Positions 1 to 11,163 of a stretch of 64,000 bases of DNA are shown in pieces. The notes under the pieces were generated by a model. It was not told the origin of the DNA, ran no database searches, and saw only the letters and a list, made by a program, of their open reading frames with translations. The translations under genes were made by a program, and so were the position numbers. Positions within the stretch are counted from its first letter, which is position 1; every line of letters starts with the position of its first letter. Where the stretch lies: positions 1 to 64,000 of the forward strand of contig QPMI01000500.1 in assembly GCA_004431415.1 (NCBI GenBank), given 5' to 3'. This DNA comes from Cyanophora paradoxa (Eukaryota; Glaucocystophyceae; Cyanophorales; Cyanophoraceae).

Positions 1-222
1 TAAGTGGGGGGAGTTGACACATTTTTTGAAATCCTTTTTAGAAAACTTTAGGTCCCAAATTTTCCTGTGAAATTTGAGTCAACTCAACCCACTTAGTCAA
101 CCCTTGCATTGAATTCGTAACAAATCCATATACTATTACTACTTTTACGATTAATATGAGTCAACCTTGAGTCCACTTTAATATAAATATATATAATAGG
201 GGGAATCTAGGGGAGATGCTGA
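1..222. repeat. Left TIR of element 1 (inner part)
   Basis: Bases 62-222 are the reverse complement of the start of the right TIR (about 25736-25890), including the inner boundary with its GGGGGAATCTAGGGG stretch. Bases 1-104 form a large inverted repeat: TAAGTGGGGGGAGTTGAC at 1-18 pairs with the reverse-complementary stretch at about 83-100. This is the family B iteron hairpin (core GTTGACTAAGTGGG), also found beside the element 1 helicase gene. From 223 to 456 no gene or clear repeat is visible. Confidence 0.85.
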
Positions 223-456
223 GTGTTATTGTAAGGAAATCGAATAGTATTCGAAATACTTGACATTGCTTAATGTAGGGTGCATTCATATTTCGGCTTC
301 ATTCATACAGTAGAATTCTCTATGTAACAAAAGCTACTGTAGAAAGAAATCATTGTAGAAAGCTATTGTAGGAAAGGATATATTATATTCCTTTTTTAAC
401 GATTGCCATTGTAATAAAAAAGGTAAATCACCCTGATCACCATAATAGAAAACCCA

Positions 457-852
457 TCAAAACGGGAATCTATCATGTTTATGTCTCTCAGTCTTCTCAA
501 ATGTGAGGAAATTCATTGTTTTATCGATCTCATCAGCAACTGCTTGTGTTTTATGCTGAGCTTCTTTACCACAACTGAATATATCAATTGCTAACATGCT
601 TCATTGGAATAACAATGAGCTGTGCAATGGCTTTCATCTATAGCAGAACTAATGCAAAACCAGGAGGTGATACTTTGCATCAAATATTTCACAATGTTTA
701 TGAACAATCCTAATACCTTGTCTCAATATAGCTTGTTCAAGGGTTCCCATAATCCAATTACCTAGGAAGCTAACATGCTCATGTCCTGTTGCAATAGCTG
801 ATTTAAGCTTTGTAATCAAGCATAACATGAAAGCCCTGTATTTAGTCTCCAT
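457..852 (-). pseudogene. S-adenosylmethionine decarboxylase-like protein (SpeD), frame-broken copy
   Basis: Homologue of the open copy at 33883-34281. The first 70 or so codons, starting METKYR at 852, are in frame. The frame is lost near 640-675, just before the catalytic Glu-Ser-His segment, through single-base losses relative to element 2 (for example a missing A in the segment near 643 and a missing C near 599). SpeD makes decarboxylated AdoMet for polyamine synthesis. The break would remove the pyruvoyl-forming Ser, so as written this copy is inactive. Either it has decayed or the sequence carries homopolymer errors. Confidence 0.7.
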
Positions 853-881
853 TAAGAATACCTTAGAAAAATTAATTAAAC

Positions 882-1153
882 CTAATCGAACCGAATGCAA
901 ACATCCCTATATTCCACTGTGATTGATGAAGTAGCCCTTTTCCTATGTGCTTGACTTTTTCTTTTATTACAGTCCCTACACCCTGATCCCTTCACATGAT
1001 TAAAGGATATGTAAGGATCACCTTATTACACTGAAACATCTAACAGATACTTTCTCTTGAGCTTTGATGTAATGTGTCTCACTGTAATCGAATTTATCTT
1101 TACCATGGACTGTCATAGCAGCATCAATAAACTTTTTTTGTTTTACTATCCAT
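882..1153 (-). pseudogene. Small treble-clef zinc-finger protein, frame-broken copy
   Basis: Counterpart of the open gene at 34305-34577, which has the pattern of virus and phage DUF723-like proteins: FIDAAMTVHG-K-FDYS, then Cys-x2-Cys and a second Cys-x2-Cys. Here the run of T after codon 5 is one base longer than in element 2 (seven versus six, near 1130-1140), shifting the frame, and further small indels follow. It lies between the SpeD-like and fibre-like genes, all on the minus strand. The role is unknown; nucleic-acid binding is the usual guess for the family. Confidence 0.6.
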
Positions 1154-1175
1154 ACTCTATATATAATCAACATTC

Positions 1176-2003
1176 TTATGGAGCAGTATCCTGCCCGAAA
1201 ATGGGGAATATCGATTTGTCCCAGTATTCAGCATAGGTATTCTGCTTTGCAATAAATCGGTTCTCTCTGCAAACATCACACACTTGTAGATACCAAACTT
1301 GGTGGCTCTCACTAAGAACTGATAGTCTTCCAAACCGAAATTGACTCCATGATAAGCAATTCCAAATTATCATATGGGGTGATCACTACTGCAAAGTTGG
1401 GAGTTCCACCTTCTACTTGGCATACAGCATAAACATCTGGTGGGATATCAACACAACCTTGTAGTGGTCACCAATCTCAACAAGAGAGTCTACTACTGCT
1501 GTTTGTTCATTCACAACAATGGGGAATATCTTGATTATATAGGGGGCATTCATGCTGGGGACATAGGTTCGAATTCTTGTGTTGGGATCAATGGGATTGG
1601 GTTGATCATTCACAAATAGAGGCGCTCCAACAGCCCCACCAACCCTAAGACCATCACCAATATAAGCTCCCCCCGATTTGCAGTTAATAGCTCCCGACCT
1701 AGATTCAAAAGAATAAGTAGACAGAGGATCTCCATAGCTATCTGGGTCTCCATAATGAGCAGAAAAGTTTGCATTTGTGACAAGTAGCTTAGTTGTCTTA
1801 ACTATTCCATTATTTTTATCACATCTGAGTTCCTGTAATCTCAGCTTGTGGGTGGAACCAAATGTATTCATTGTAGGTTGGACCTCTGTTGATTGGAGAC
1901 CTTCCACATCATCAAAGGTAGCATGCTGTAAAACATGGTTTGCTGGGGCAGCTAATGATAGCTGTGGTGTAATAATTCGTTCAAGTGGGGGTTGCTCAGC
2001 CAT
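1176..2003 (-). pseudogene. Fibre-like structural protein, paralogue P1 (frame-broken)
   Basis: Starts MAEQPPLERI at 2003 and should run to the conserved end FGQDTAP at 1176, about 276 residues. The N-terminal half holds the family signature RLQELRCDKNNGIVKTTKL (residues about 52-70), shared with paralogues P2-P4, followed by a Gly/Ser-rich segment and a beta-rich C-terminal half. The frame is lost near 1440 (after DHYKVV) and again near 1240-1370. The element 2 copy at 34600-35435 is broken at a different place. The conserved N-terminus with a variable beta-rich C-terminus resembles trimeric fibre or head-decoration proteins. The structural role is inferred from architecture and gene neighbourhood. 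Confidence 0.6.
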
Positions 2004-2026
2004 TTTACATTAAAGTGATATATAAT

Positions 2027-2867
2027 TTATGGGGTTGGGTCATCAATTACATCTGGCTCCATGTAAAACCCTGTTTGAGAAAGAGTATCAGGAGTAACAC
2101 CTCTAAGAGCTGAGACAGCAGCTATATCTGTTCTGATACCCATAACTGTAATTGTATATTTTCCAATATCTGTAACAAACAGATCATAGGTGAAATTGTT
2201 ATTATAAACACAGAACCCTGTGCCAAAATGATCATATCCTTGAACACTGAAATTGTATCTGTGACCTGGCTGGTTATTGTTGGCTCTACATAAAGAAAGC
2301 ATTGCAGAAGGAATGACCAGCCCTCATTACTCTTTTGGTTCCTTCAATCAATTCAGAGTTTTCAAGTGTGACAGTATAACCTTGGTAAAATTGAATAAGT
2401 GGCTGTTGTGCAACTGGTATATATAATCGAATTCGTTGGGGGTCTTCAACATTCTGCTCAAGAGTATCTGGGACATCATTATACGAAATTGAGGATGAGA
2501 GTTGACCTGAAACTCTGCAGCCACCCCAATAAATGCTCCTCCTGATCTCACAGTAACAGCTGCAGAATTCTTGTCAAAATCGAGGGCTTTCAGATCAACA
2601 CTGTAAGCATCAGGACCTCCATTGTAGGTGGAAAAAGTTAGCATTTGTGACAAGAAGTCGAGTTGTTTTAACCACACCTGAATTCTTATCAGCTCTCAGC
2701 TCTTTAACTCGAATAATCGAATTTTTTATCAAAGGAGTTACCATTGGAATTGGGTCTCTCTGTGGATTCTAAACCACGAACCTCATCATTAACTTCATGC
2801 TGGCGAAAGTGCATTGCAGGGGATCCAAGGAATATATTGGAAGTTGAACTCGATTATATTCACCCAT
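2027..2867 (-). pseudogene. Fibre-like structural protein, paralogue P2 (frame-broken)
   Basis: Begins MGEYNRVQLP at 2867 and ends EPDVIDDPTP at 2027, about 280 residues if continuous. It carries the family signature RVKELRADKN-GVVKTTRLLV near residue 50-70. At least three frame changes separate the N-terminal part, the middle (about 2350-2650) and the C-terminal part (2027-2302). One is an extra T in the run at 2722-2728 relative to element 2, and others lie near 2520 and 2330. It sits 23 bp upstream of P1 on the same strand. Function is inferred as for P1. Confidence 0.6.
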
Positions 2868-2904
2868 TGCTTCTTTTACTAAGAAGGAAAGAAAATAATG
2901 TACA

Positions 2905-4195
2905 CTACTCTTCTGTGACATTATTATACTCGATACCTTTCTTTACAGTTCCCCTTTGGAATGCCTGTAATACATCGCTTCCTTTGAGGTTGGTATCTGA
3001 ACTCCTGATGAGATGCAAGATGGATCTCTTTCTGAACAATCTCATCAATTGCGATTCTTGCCTGTTGTGGGCAGCATTATCAATCCAGTCTGAACAGAAG
3101 CAGCGCAATATTCCATTCCCAACTTTTCGGTATCAGTCAGAACTACTTGTATATATTCGACATTCTAAACTACTTGTAGAATTAAATTATGCTCAGCAAT
3201 TCGCACTAAACGTTGTGAATTCTGAAATGGAAGTATCAACAGCATAAATAGAGACATTATCCCCGGCTCAAGTCTGAGTATTGCGCTCAAAATGATTGTT
3301 TTGTTGGTTACTGTTTGTGAGTTGTTTACCCTGAAATTGAATTCTGTTGAAACATTCTGATCATTTACTTTCAGATCTACACTCACAGATGAGTAACAAT
3401 ACTATAAGAATTAAGAGAGAATCTATAATCTCCACTTATAGGCGCTGTGAATTTCCTTCTACTACATCAATGAGTTGGTATTATCAAAGAATTCATGCAA
3501 CCAATTAGTAAGACGCCCATATACTCCACTTCTTGTTGCTACACCAAACCCAACACAAAATCGAGGTTGGGTTTCTTGCTTCAAATAAAAGTTTGCTGCG
3601 ATTGTAAGACCCCCTGCATCAATTCGTGCGACTTCTGTGCTATTGCGTTTCAGAATGAGATCTACATTTGCTCCTGTATCTATTTCAGGTGTTTGAATCT
3701 TTGTGGTTGTGGTCATCACAGGGACTGTATAAGTAGGAACAAAAAGACCACCATTTGCATTCACAACACCTGTAATGTTGTTGTTCCTGAAATTGAAACA
3801 TTTGTAGCTGAGAGTGTTCCATTCACAAAAGCTCCCGAACCTATCCATGCTCACCTGATTTAACTACAAGTGCTGCATTATTTTCTGTCCCATCAAAAGT
3901 AACAATTTGTGGTGTGGTCACCCCACCTGCATCATCATAAATAGCTGCATCAGCAACTACACCACCTGGTAAACCTGATCTTGTTACTTACGATTAATTG
4001 TGTGGTTCGTATTTTTCCAGCATTTCTATCACATCGAATTTCCTTGCATCTGATAATTGAATTTTGAGTAAATGAATCTGCTCCTGTGGTTTCTGTGCAA
4101 ATAAACCCGGGAATAGCATCTGTAACTGTGTGGTTCAGTTGATGCAATTTAGGTGCTGCATAACAGAAAACAGGAACTGCAATTTGGGTAGCCAT
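2905..4195 (-). pseudogene. Fibre-like structural protein, paralogue P3, only in element 1 (frame-broken)
   Basis: Starts MATQIAVPVF at 4195. It has the family signature IRCKEIRCDRNAGKIRTTQL and then a long beta-rich region in several frames (3854-3462, 3386-3165, 3108-2905) totalling roughly 430 residues. Segments such as TFTAPVSG-like motifs and ATRSGVYG point to C1q/TNF-like or other trimeric jelly-roll heads, though this is only a resemblance. Element 2 has no counterpart: its sequence jumps from P2 (start 36303) straight to the end of the large fibre gene at 36353. Confidence 0.55.
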
Positions 4196-4216
4196 CTATA
4201 AATTCCCAACAAAAGT

Positions 4217-5254
4217 TTATAATCTACTGATGAGATGCCCCCCAAAACAGGTAATACCTTGTATTGTAGCATCATATTGCATGGACGATGTCCAGGTTTG
4301 TATAACATTCACAAATTCGTTCGCATATACAGCAAAGAAGCCTCCATATGAACACTTCGCCTTCCATTGTAAGTTGAAAATTCTTGAACCGATTGAGGGG
4401 AAAGAGCCAAATCATTCTTTCTAAATGCAACTCTACACTCCCTGTTGATGAAGCTGTTGACATTTGAACAATGAAGAAGAATCTATAAATTCCGGACACA
4501 GGTGCTGTAAAGGTGCCTGTGGATAATGTGATATTATTGCTTGCATCCACAAGAGTTCTGTTAAAAGCGAATCTTCTTGCTGTTGATGTGGTTCCCACAG
4601 TAACTGCTGATGTTGAATAATTTACAATACAAAACGAGGGTGAGGAGCTTTCAGATATTTAATTAGATTTATTGAAGGGGAAACATTGTTTATGGTTGCT
4701 GTAACCACTGCATTTCTCTTGATATTGAGTGCATTCGATGATTCAATTTCAGGTGTGTTTAACATTGTGGAAAAGACACCAACACAACTGAAAAACTACT
4801 CGCATTATATCCACCCTCAAAATTTATTGGACTCTCAACATTCCACTTCCAGCATTTAGTATGGATGCTGTTACTGTTCCATTCACCTTTAATGCCTCTC
4901 CAAAGTATGCTCCTCCACTCTTGACTACAAGAGCGAAGTATTACTTGTGTTACCAAAAGAAACTATCTGTGCTGTGGTAAATCCACCTACATTATCATAT
5001 ATTGCTGAATCTGGACTACTTGACCTGCTTGAACCTGATTTTTATTCGAGATAATAATTCCTGTGGTTCTTATCTTGCCTCCATTCCTATCACATCGAAT
5101 TCTTGACTCTGAGTATATTATTCTCTGTGAAAGAGGTATTACTTGAAGTTTCAGTACAAATATACCCAGGGGTTGAATCAACTACTCCATGAGAGGTGCT
5201 GTGCAGTGATTTGGCTGCAAGTTCATAGTTTGGGATTTCTAATAGAGAGGTCAT
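4217..5254 (-). pseudogene. Fibre-like structural protein, paralogue P4, only in element 1 (frame-broken)
   Basis: Starts MTSLLEIPNY at 5254, with the signature RIRCDRNGGKIRTTGIIIS (about residues 45-65). The C-terminal part at 4272-4598 has the pattern NNITLSTGTFTAPVSGIYRF followed by a short beta-strand-like stretch, typical of C1q-like trimeric heads (an FTAP-VSGIYRF strand pair). At least three frame changes interrupt it, so the 3' boundary near 4217 is approximate. It lies between P3 and the large fibre gene and is absent from element 2. A receptor-binding or decoration role is likely but inferred. Confidence 0.55.
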
Positions 5255-5290
5255 CTTTGTAATAGTGTGAGAATCTTTATTATGCTGATG

Positions 5291-8200
5291 CTATCCATGG
5301 ATTGCAATTTGAAGCCACTGTGGTTGAATGGTTACCCATCCTGCTGCCCAAATAACAAGATTGATTGTGGTAGAGGTTGTTGAGTTGCTTGATATTCCTA
5401 TTTTATAATCGATTTCCACATTTGTTGCAGGTAGTCCCTGCAATGTTCAACAACAGATGGAGCAGATGCAAAGGCAGGACTCCAATTAATGTAATGCTAT
5501 GGTTTTGCCTTGCTGAACTGCCCCCATTTGAGGATTCGCAATTGTCATTTCATGTCTCCCTTTTCTAATCAGGTTATCAAGCATGTATTGAGGAGCCAGC
5601 TTAGTAACCTTTGAATTGTCCCGAGGATCCATGACCCACATTTCTCTTGCATATGCATTTCCACGAACAAGTAGGGTTTTATCCTGATAGTAAGATATAG
5701 AGTTAGTAGAAAGGGTTGAATTGTGGAAATTCCAAATAACAGGAGGATCAGGCATAATATATGGGTCATAATCGAGAAAGTAACCTGATCCAATGAGAAG
5801 GTTTGCATTTGCAGTAATAGTATTTGCTGTAAAGGGATCGAGGGTGGGTTTATTGGTCAGGTCATTGTAGTTGCCCGAAAATAAAGCGGGTTTGTTATAG
5901 ATATCTGTATTCCAATCATGAGTATGTGCAAATCTGTAATATCTGCTTTGACATGAGTGTGAGCAAAATCTGTAATCTCACTCTTGACATGAGTGTGTGC
6001 AAATCTGTAATCTCACTCTTGACATGAGTGTGTGCAAAATCTGTAATCTGTGACTTTGTGTGAGTGTGTGCGAAATCTGTGATTTCAGATTTAAAATGAG
6101 TGTGAGCGAAATTCGTGATATCTGCTCTTGTGTGGGTGTGTGCAAAATCTGTTATCTGGGATTTGGTGTGAGTGTGTGCGAAATCTGTGATCTCTGCCTT
6201 TGTGTGGGTGTGTGATCTATAATTCAGATCAAGGAAGCTACCTGAATATGCAACAGGGTGTAGATTAGATGGGGTGGGTTTATTAATTAGATCATTATAA
6301 TCTCCTGTGAAAGATATGATTTTCAGTTCACCTCTTCCTACATAATCAGAAGGTAGATCAATCTTAATGGGCATTATTGCTGGATCATCAGGTATCTCAT
6401 ACTCACCTCCTGGATGTACAACTGGGAATGTTTGATTGCTTTCAGTGTGAACAAAGAAGTTGCATGCTGTCACTGTTCCATCAATAGTCCCACCTGTCAG
6501 AGGGAGGTAATCACCTGTCACACCAATATTTATTCCTGCAATGATTGTATTTAGTTCGGTTTCATCTATGTAGTTTTGGCTTGAAGGTAATCCTCTGTAA
6601 CTATTCTCGATATGTCTCATTGTGAATATTCTTTGCTGCTGCCCTCTGATTGATTTCTAAGACTCCCTCACCCACTCCACCATTATAATTTGTTTTAATC
6701 CATGACACCTCACACTGTTTATAATCGTCTCGATTTCCTAAAAGTGCATCAGGTAGCATTCTCTCTCTGCTGAATATTAATTTCGGTCTTGATGAATCTA
6801 AATCACTCACATCAGTAACATTAATTGGATTGCTGCGTTTTTATCATCATAGTTTGCTGGATCAGATGGTAGAGAGATCAATCCTCCTGTCATTGGGATG
6901 TCATCTGCAAAGTAACTTGTCAAATAGATACCTGGTTTGGTGTCTTTAATTTCAATACCACCACCAAGTCCCAATATTCCATTTCTTGTAGGGGGTCTAA
7001 TGTATAATTCGCCTTCCATTGTGGTGCCTGCATCTATTCCCTTTCGATTCACATAGTAATCATTTAATTGTAATCTTGCTGGTGTGTCTATATTTTGATA
7101 GAGACTCACACCATTGTTAATATCTCCTAATAATACATTACCTGCTGATGCAAAAGTGGGTTGTTCTCGTATTTCACTCCAAATATGCAAATGGTCTTCT
7201 GGTGGAAACTCTGGTGGATCCCATCAATATCACCCCAATTATGCCTGTGATCCTCTGGTGGGAATTTCTCTGGTTTACCTAAGATCTCATCCCAGTCATG
7301 GTTGTGATCCTCTGGTGGAAATCTGGCTGGTTTGTTGTTGATCTGCTCCCAATCTGGGAAGAATTCCCAAATCTCAGGTCGAAATCCATCTGGTAATAAT
7401 TCTTCATGGGGTTCATAAGGTTGCTCATAGTCAACAGCTGGTGGATCATGACCATCTGCTAAATATTCCTCATGGGGTTCATAATTCTGCTCATACTCAT
7501 ACTCTTGTGGATCTAAACCATCTGGTAAATACTCTTCATCATTGGGATCATATTGATCATATTCATACTCTTGTGGGTCGAAACCATCAGGTAGGTATTC
7601 CTCCTCATCTGGAACGAATTGGTATTCGTCAAGCTCCAAAATATCGATTTCAGGAGGTAAATATTGCTCATCAATTTGCTTTCTTGGTTCAATTATCGGT
7701 TTATTGCGAACCTGCTCCCAACTAACAATGTGTTGCCCAAAAGGAACTGTCTCATCTGCTGTGTACTCTCTGCCTGGTTGCTTTTTCGGTGTTAAATCTG
7801 GTGGATCCCATGGAAGAGGGAAGGGAACTGGACAGGTCCATAATACTCAAAGATCTCTCTTATGGTCTTCTCACTTACAAGCTTCTCACCATTTGCATAC
7901 ACATTGCTGCCATGGATATTTCGCCATTGCCTGGTTCGAATTCCAAGGTCTTTCACATTGCTATACAAAGGCAAAAGGTGCCTATCCATTTCGACTAAAT
8001 CAGGATGTAAATGGATTGCTACTGGTTGACTGGGGCTACTGTTGATTGTAATTGATGGCTTTTTTTGATGGACATCTTTTGGAGTAAAGAACCCAAAAGG
8101 CTCATTCCTTGCAAAGTCATATGTAATATCCTTGGGGTAGACATCATTTGTGTAGGAGACCTGATTTGTATTGGCAATGGGACCCACTTGCAATACTTGG

Positions 8201-8615
8201 GGGACCTCAGCTTTTGCAGTGCTGCCCTCATTGTAAATTCGCAAAGCTGTGTTCTGTTTGCCCTGCTCATCTTGAACATTGAAAACCAATCGACCACTAT
8301 CAAACCTGGAAGGTATATCTGGGTGAGTGCCACTGGTTTTTAGTTTCCTAGGTCTCCTTCTTGTTGCTTTGATCTCTGCCACTTGGTTTGCTTTCACATT
8401 ACCCAAGCTAAAAGCAACACTAACTTCCTCCTTATCTGGATCGGTTTGATTCACAGACAAAGCATGCTCCCTTGATTGAGTCTTGGATGAATTATCGGAA
8501 CTGTGGTCAATCGAACTGAACCCTTTACTTTAATATTATCAAAGTTCACATGCTTGGTGCTGCTTGCATTATCATCTTGAATGGTTTCTAGATTGGGTGG
8601 GTAATTGAAGCTCAT
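5291..8615 (-). pseudogene. Large fibre protein with HxH repeats (frame-broken)
   Basis: One gene of about 1,100 codons, read from the start MSFNYPPNLE at 8615 to a stop at 5291. Order: an N-terminal attachment-type domain (about 250 residues); acidic Tyr/Asp/Glu-rich repeats with EEYLPDG and QEYEYEQ motifs (7390-7640); NKP-x-PPEDH-H-W repeats (7200-7345), of the kind found in phage tail fibres, where His-x-His pairs bind metal; a middle domain; a run of AHTH repeats (5925-6215); and a C-terminal domain. Frames change near 7830, 7640, 7190, 6805, 6610, 5920 and 5500. The element 2 copy overlaps most of these breaks in frame, which argues for a single gene. It diverges from the patatin gene across a 43-bp intergenic space. 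Confidence 0.7.
5925..6215 (-). repeat. 36-bp tandem repeat in the fibre gene (AHTH units)
   Basis: About eight units of 36 bp encode a 12-residue motif of the form T-x-I-TDFAHTHT. The regular His-x-His spacing suggests a metal-binding, slender trimeric shaft like those of phage fibres. This is a coding repeat, not a CRISPR array: the units abut without spacers. Confidence 0.85.
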
Positions 8616-8658
8616 GGCTTTTACTATATGGATTTATAAAATTCCTGATAAGTAAAAG
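8616..8658. promoter_or_regulatory. Divergent promoter between fibre and patatin-discoidin genes
   Basis: Only 43 bp separate the start codons of the minus-strand fibre gene and the plus-strand patatin gene. The segment is AT-rich (TATATGGATTTATAAAATTC) and is conserved base for base in element 2 (42755-42797), so a shared bidirectional promoter is likely. No transcription start can be placed from sequence. Confidence 0.5.
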
Positions 8659-10212
8659 ATGCCTCAGAAGATCGTTTTAGCATTGTCAGGGGAGGTGCAA
8701 GGGGCATTATCATAACCAGGCTGCTAAAAGAAATTGAAAATCGAACTGGCAGAAGAATAATCGATCTTGTGGATCTTGTAAGTGGAACTTCCACTGGTGG
8801 GATCATTGCAATAGGTTTGAATATCAGGCATCCTGATAAACCAGGTGAACCTAAACTGACAGCAAACGATTTACACAATATTTACCTAACTCAACTGCCC
8901 TTGATTTTTGCAAATCCTCGAAATATAATCGAAAATGCCCTTTTTAACACAAAGTATGATGTCGGACCCTTGGAGACTGCAATCAATTCAGTTACTGGTG
9001 AATCACTAATACAGGATTCCCTAAAGGACATTGTGATTACATCCTTTGATACTCAGAATATGAAACCAATATTTATCACAAATGATAACAATTACAACTT
9101 TATGCCTTGTAAGATTGCTGCTAGGGCTACTTCTGCTGCTCCTACATATTTCTCTCCTGTAAGCATTGTTGATTTCAATCGAGGAGTATTTGTCTGTCTT
9201 ATTGATGGTGCCATTTCGGGAAACAATAATCCCAGTGTGTGTGTTACAGCCATGCAAAGAAGATTTACAGTGATGATGATGATATTATAGTAATAAGCAT
9301 CTCTTGTGGTGAGGTGGACCCACATTTAGAGTCTGATTATGTGGGTATGCTTATGAGACTGTCAATAGCTGGGGCATTCTCTCATGGATTGCCTCAACAG
9401 ATGGAAGCCCATTGATTAACATGCTCATGGCTGCAAGTGAGCTTTCTGCCCTTGATAAGATGGAGGAGTTGTTACCCTACAACTATGATCAGGATTATGG
9501 GAGATACTATAGGCTATCAGTCCCTCTTCCAAATCATATAGTAAGCTCTCTGGATGACACTTCTAAAATCCCAGATATGATAGCATTCACTGAAACATAC
9601 ATAGCAGCAAACAATGATATGATTAATAAGCTTTGCAGCCTACTAGTAGCAAACTATGAACTTAAGAACCCTTCAAAGGCTTACATCTCATCCACTCTCA
9701 CTACATCACCTCCTTTGGATGCCAATTGGTATCAGCTTGCAGATGATGCCTTTACTGCCTCATCCTCTGTGACAGGTAAAGAGCCTTTCATGGCAAGACC
9801 TTCAGCATTTGGCTGGGAAGCTGGAGCCTTTGCTCCTGAACAGATATGGGAAACCCCCACTGAATACCTTCAAGTTGCTTTCCCATATACTTTCGAACTC
9901 TCCTCTGTTATTGCCTATGGTTCAGGGGACACCAATGCTTTTATTAAGACTTTCAATGTGGCAACATCCACTGATGGGATCAACTGGTCTTTTATTCGAT
10001 CAGATGGGCAAAACAAAATATATGTCTGTGAGAACATTAACAATGCTCACAACTCTGGTGATGTGGCTCTATTGAGTGGATTTCCTCTCAGCATCAAGGA
10101 TGCTTTTTACATAGGTTTCTCTCTCAGAATTAAATATATTCGCATTTATCCCCTTGTGTATGTGAATGCTCCCACAATGAGAGTTGATTTCACAGGTGCC
10201 TTTATTCGATAA
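8659..10212 (+). pseudogene. Patatin-like phospholipase fused to a discoidin (F5/8C) domain (frame-broken)
   Basis: Patatin-like acyl hydrolases use a Ser-Asp dyad. The nucleophile motif GTSTG is visible near residue 40 (about 8787-8801), and a Gly-rich oxyanion-hole segment lies about 30 codons upstream (8685-8705) but in another frame. The Asp motif appears as LIDGA (9199-9213). The C-terminal third (about 9830-10212) has the F5/8C discoidin pattern, with STDGINWSFI then YIRIYPLVY and an Arg-Val-Asp end. Frame breaks are seen near 8690 (a G run), 9240 and 9345. A discoidin domain would bind glycan or lipid, so the protein could deliver lipase activity at a membrane during entry or exit. The last 11 bp overlap the convergent penton gene. 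Confidence 0.75.
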
Positions 10213-11134
10213 ACTCCAACTGAAACGAATTATCGATTCCATTCATATCAATCAGTTCACCAAAGTAATCTTTAAACTCCACAGTGAGTTCCCTTATCAC
10301 CAGGTTTCTGTCATTGATTTGAATAAATTCTGCATGTTCACCACTATGGTAAACATAGCCACCTATATCTTTACTCAATTGCAATCTAAGGATAGCCCCC
10401 TGGTTGTGTGGTTGCGATTTCGGAATTATATTGTGTCTGCTGGCAAAGGGGGCTAGCTCTTTAATATGCATGTACAGATACTGCTCAGCATTCATATCAG
10501 ACATCTTATTACTGGTGAAATAATACTGCAAGGGCTTTGAGGAGAGTCTGGGTCCTGAGAAGGTGATTCCCCATGCTGGGTGATCAGGTGTCATAGGTTT
10601 GCCATCATACTTTAAAAGGTTCTCAGGTCGATATGGAGATCCACCAACAGGAGGAGTGCTATAATACCCAGTGGTGTATTCAGTAGAACTTACACCCAAA
10701 AGCTTCCCTATTCGCTTGTTGCTTGCAATAAAACGAAACTCATGGTTACTGTAAAACTCCACTTTATAGGTTGTTGGGTTGTAGAATATCTTGAAGTCGA
10801 AAAACACAGTTTTATCTGCAATGGTTTTGAAGCTTGAATAGTTCAGCCCATAATTATAGGGATGTGTGACCCCAAAATGACCCTGGTTAATGTAGCCACT
10901 GGGAAGGGGATACACTTTCTGTGTGATGATTTCATTGTATGAACCATCTTGGTAGTTAAAATCAACTGTTAAATGATCAGTTCCCACACTGTTATAGATA
11001 CTGTTTGGAATCTCTGCATAGAGAACCCTGCATTCTCTTGGTCTCTCTACTGGAGTTGTGAGGGTGACCCTGTAAGAGTTTTCAGATTCCCCTTGGCTTC
11101 TATCCCTGCTATCAATATTAACAAGTCGATTCAT
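10202..11134 (-). CDS. Penton-like minor capsid protein
   Basis: 310 residues, open. It begins with VNIDSRDR (residues 5-12), a signature also at the start of the element 3 homologue (VNVDSRDR, 28975-29850), followed by a conserved region ending AEIPNSIYN (about 41-49). Next to MCP and ATPase, this is the vertex or minor capsid protein position in PLV genomes. The remainder is beta-rich with no membrane segment. It shares a divergent promoter (11135-11163, containing TATATAAATATAG) with the second minor capsid gene. The element 2 counterpart (44336-45264) is frame-broken. Confidence 0.8.
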   Translation of the reverse strand: MNRLVNIDSRDRSQGESENSYRVTLTTPVERPRECRVLYAEIPNSIYNSVGTDHLTVDFNYQDGSYNEIITQKVYPLPSGYINQGHFGVTHPYNYGLNYSSFKTIADKTVFFDFKIFYNPTTYKVEFYSNHEFRFIASNKRIGKLLGVSSTEYTTGYYSTPPVGGSPYRPENLLKYDGKPMTPDHPAWGITFSGPRLSSKPLQYYFTSNKMSDMNAEQYLYMHIKELAPFASRHNIIPKSQPHNQGAILRLQLSKDIGGYVYHSGEHAEFIQINDRNLVIRELTVEFKDYFGELIDMNGIDNSFQLEFIE

Positions 11135-11163
11135 TTTAATATATAAATATAGATAAAAGAAGA

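Noticed and set aside
5925-6215. CRISPR-like array
   Set aside because: The 36-bp units abut without spacers and are in frame as a His-x-His protein repeat in a fibre gene of a eukaryotic virus.
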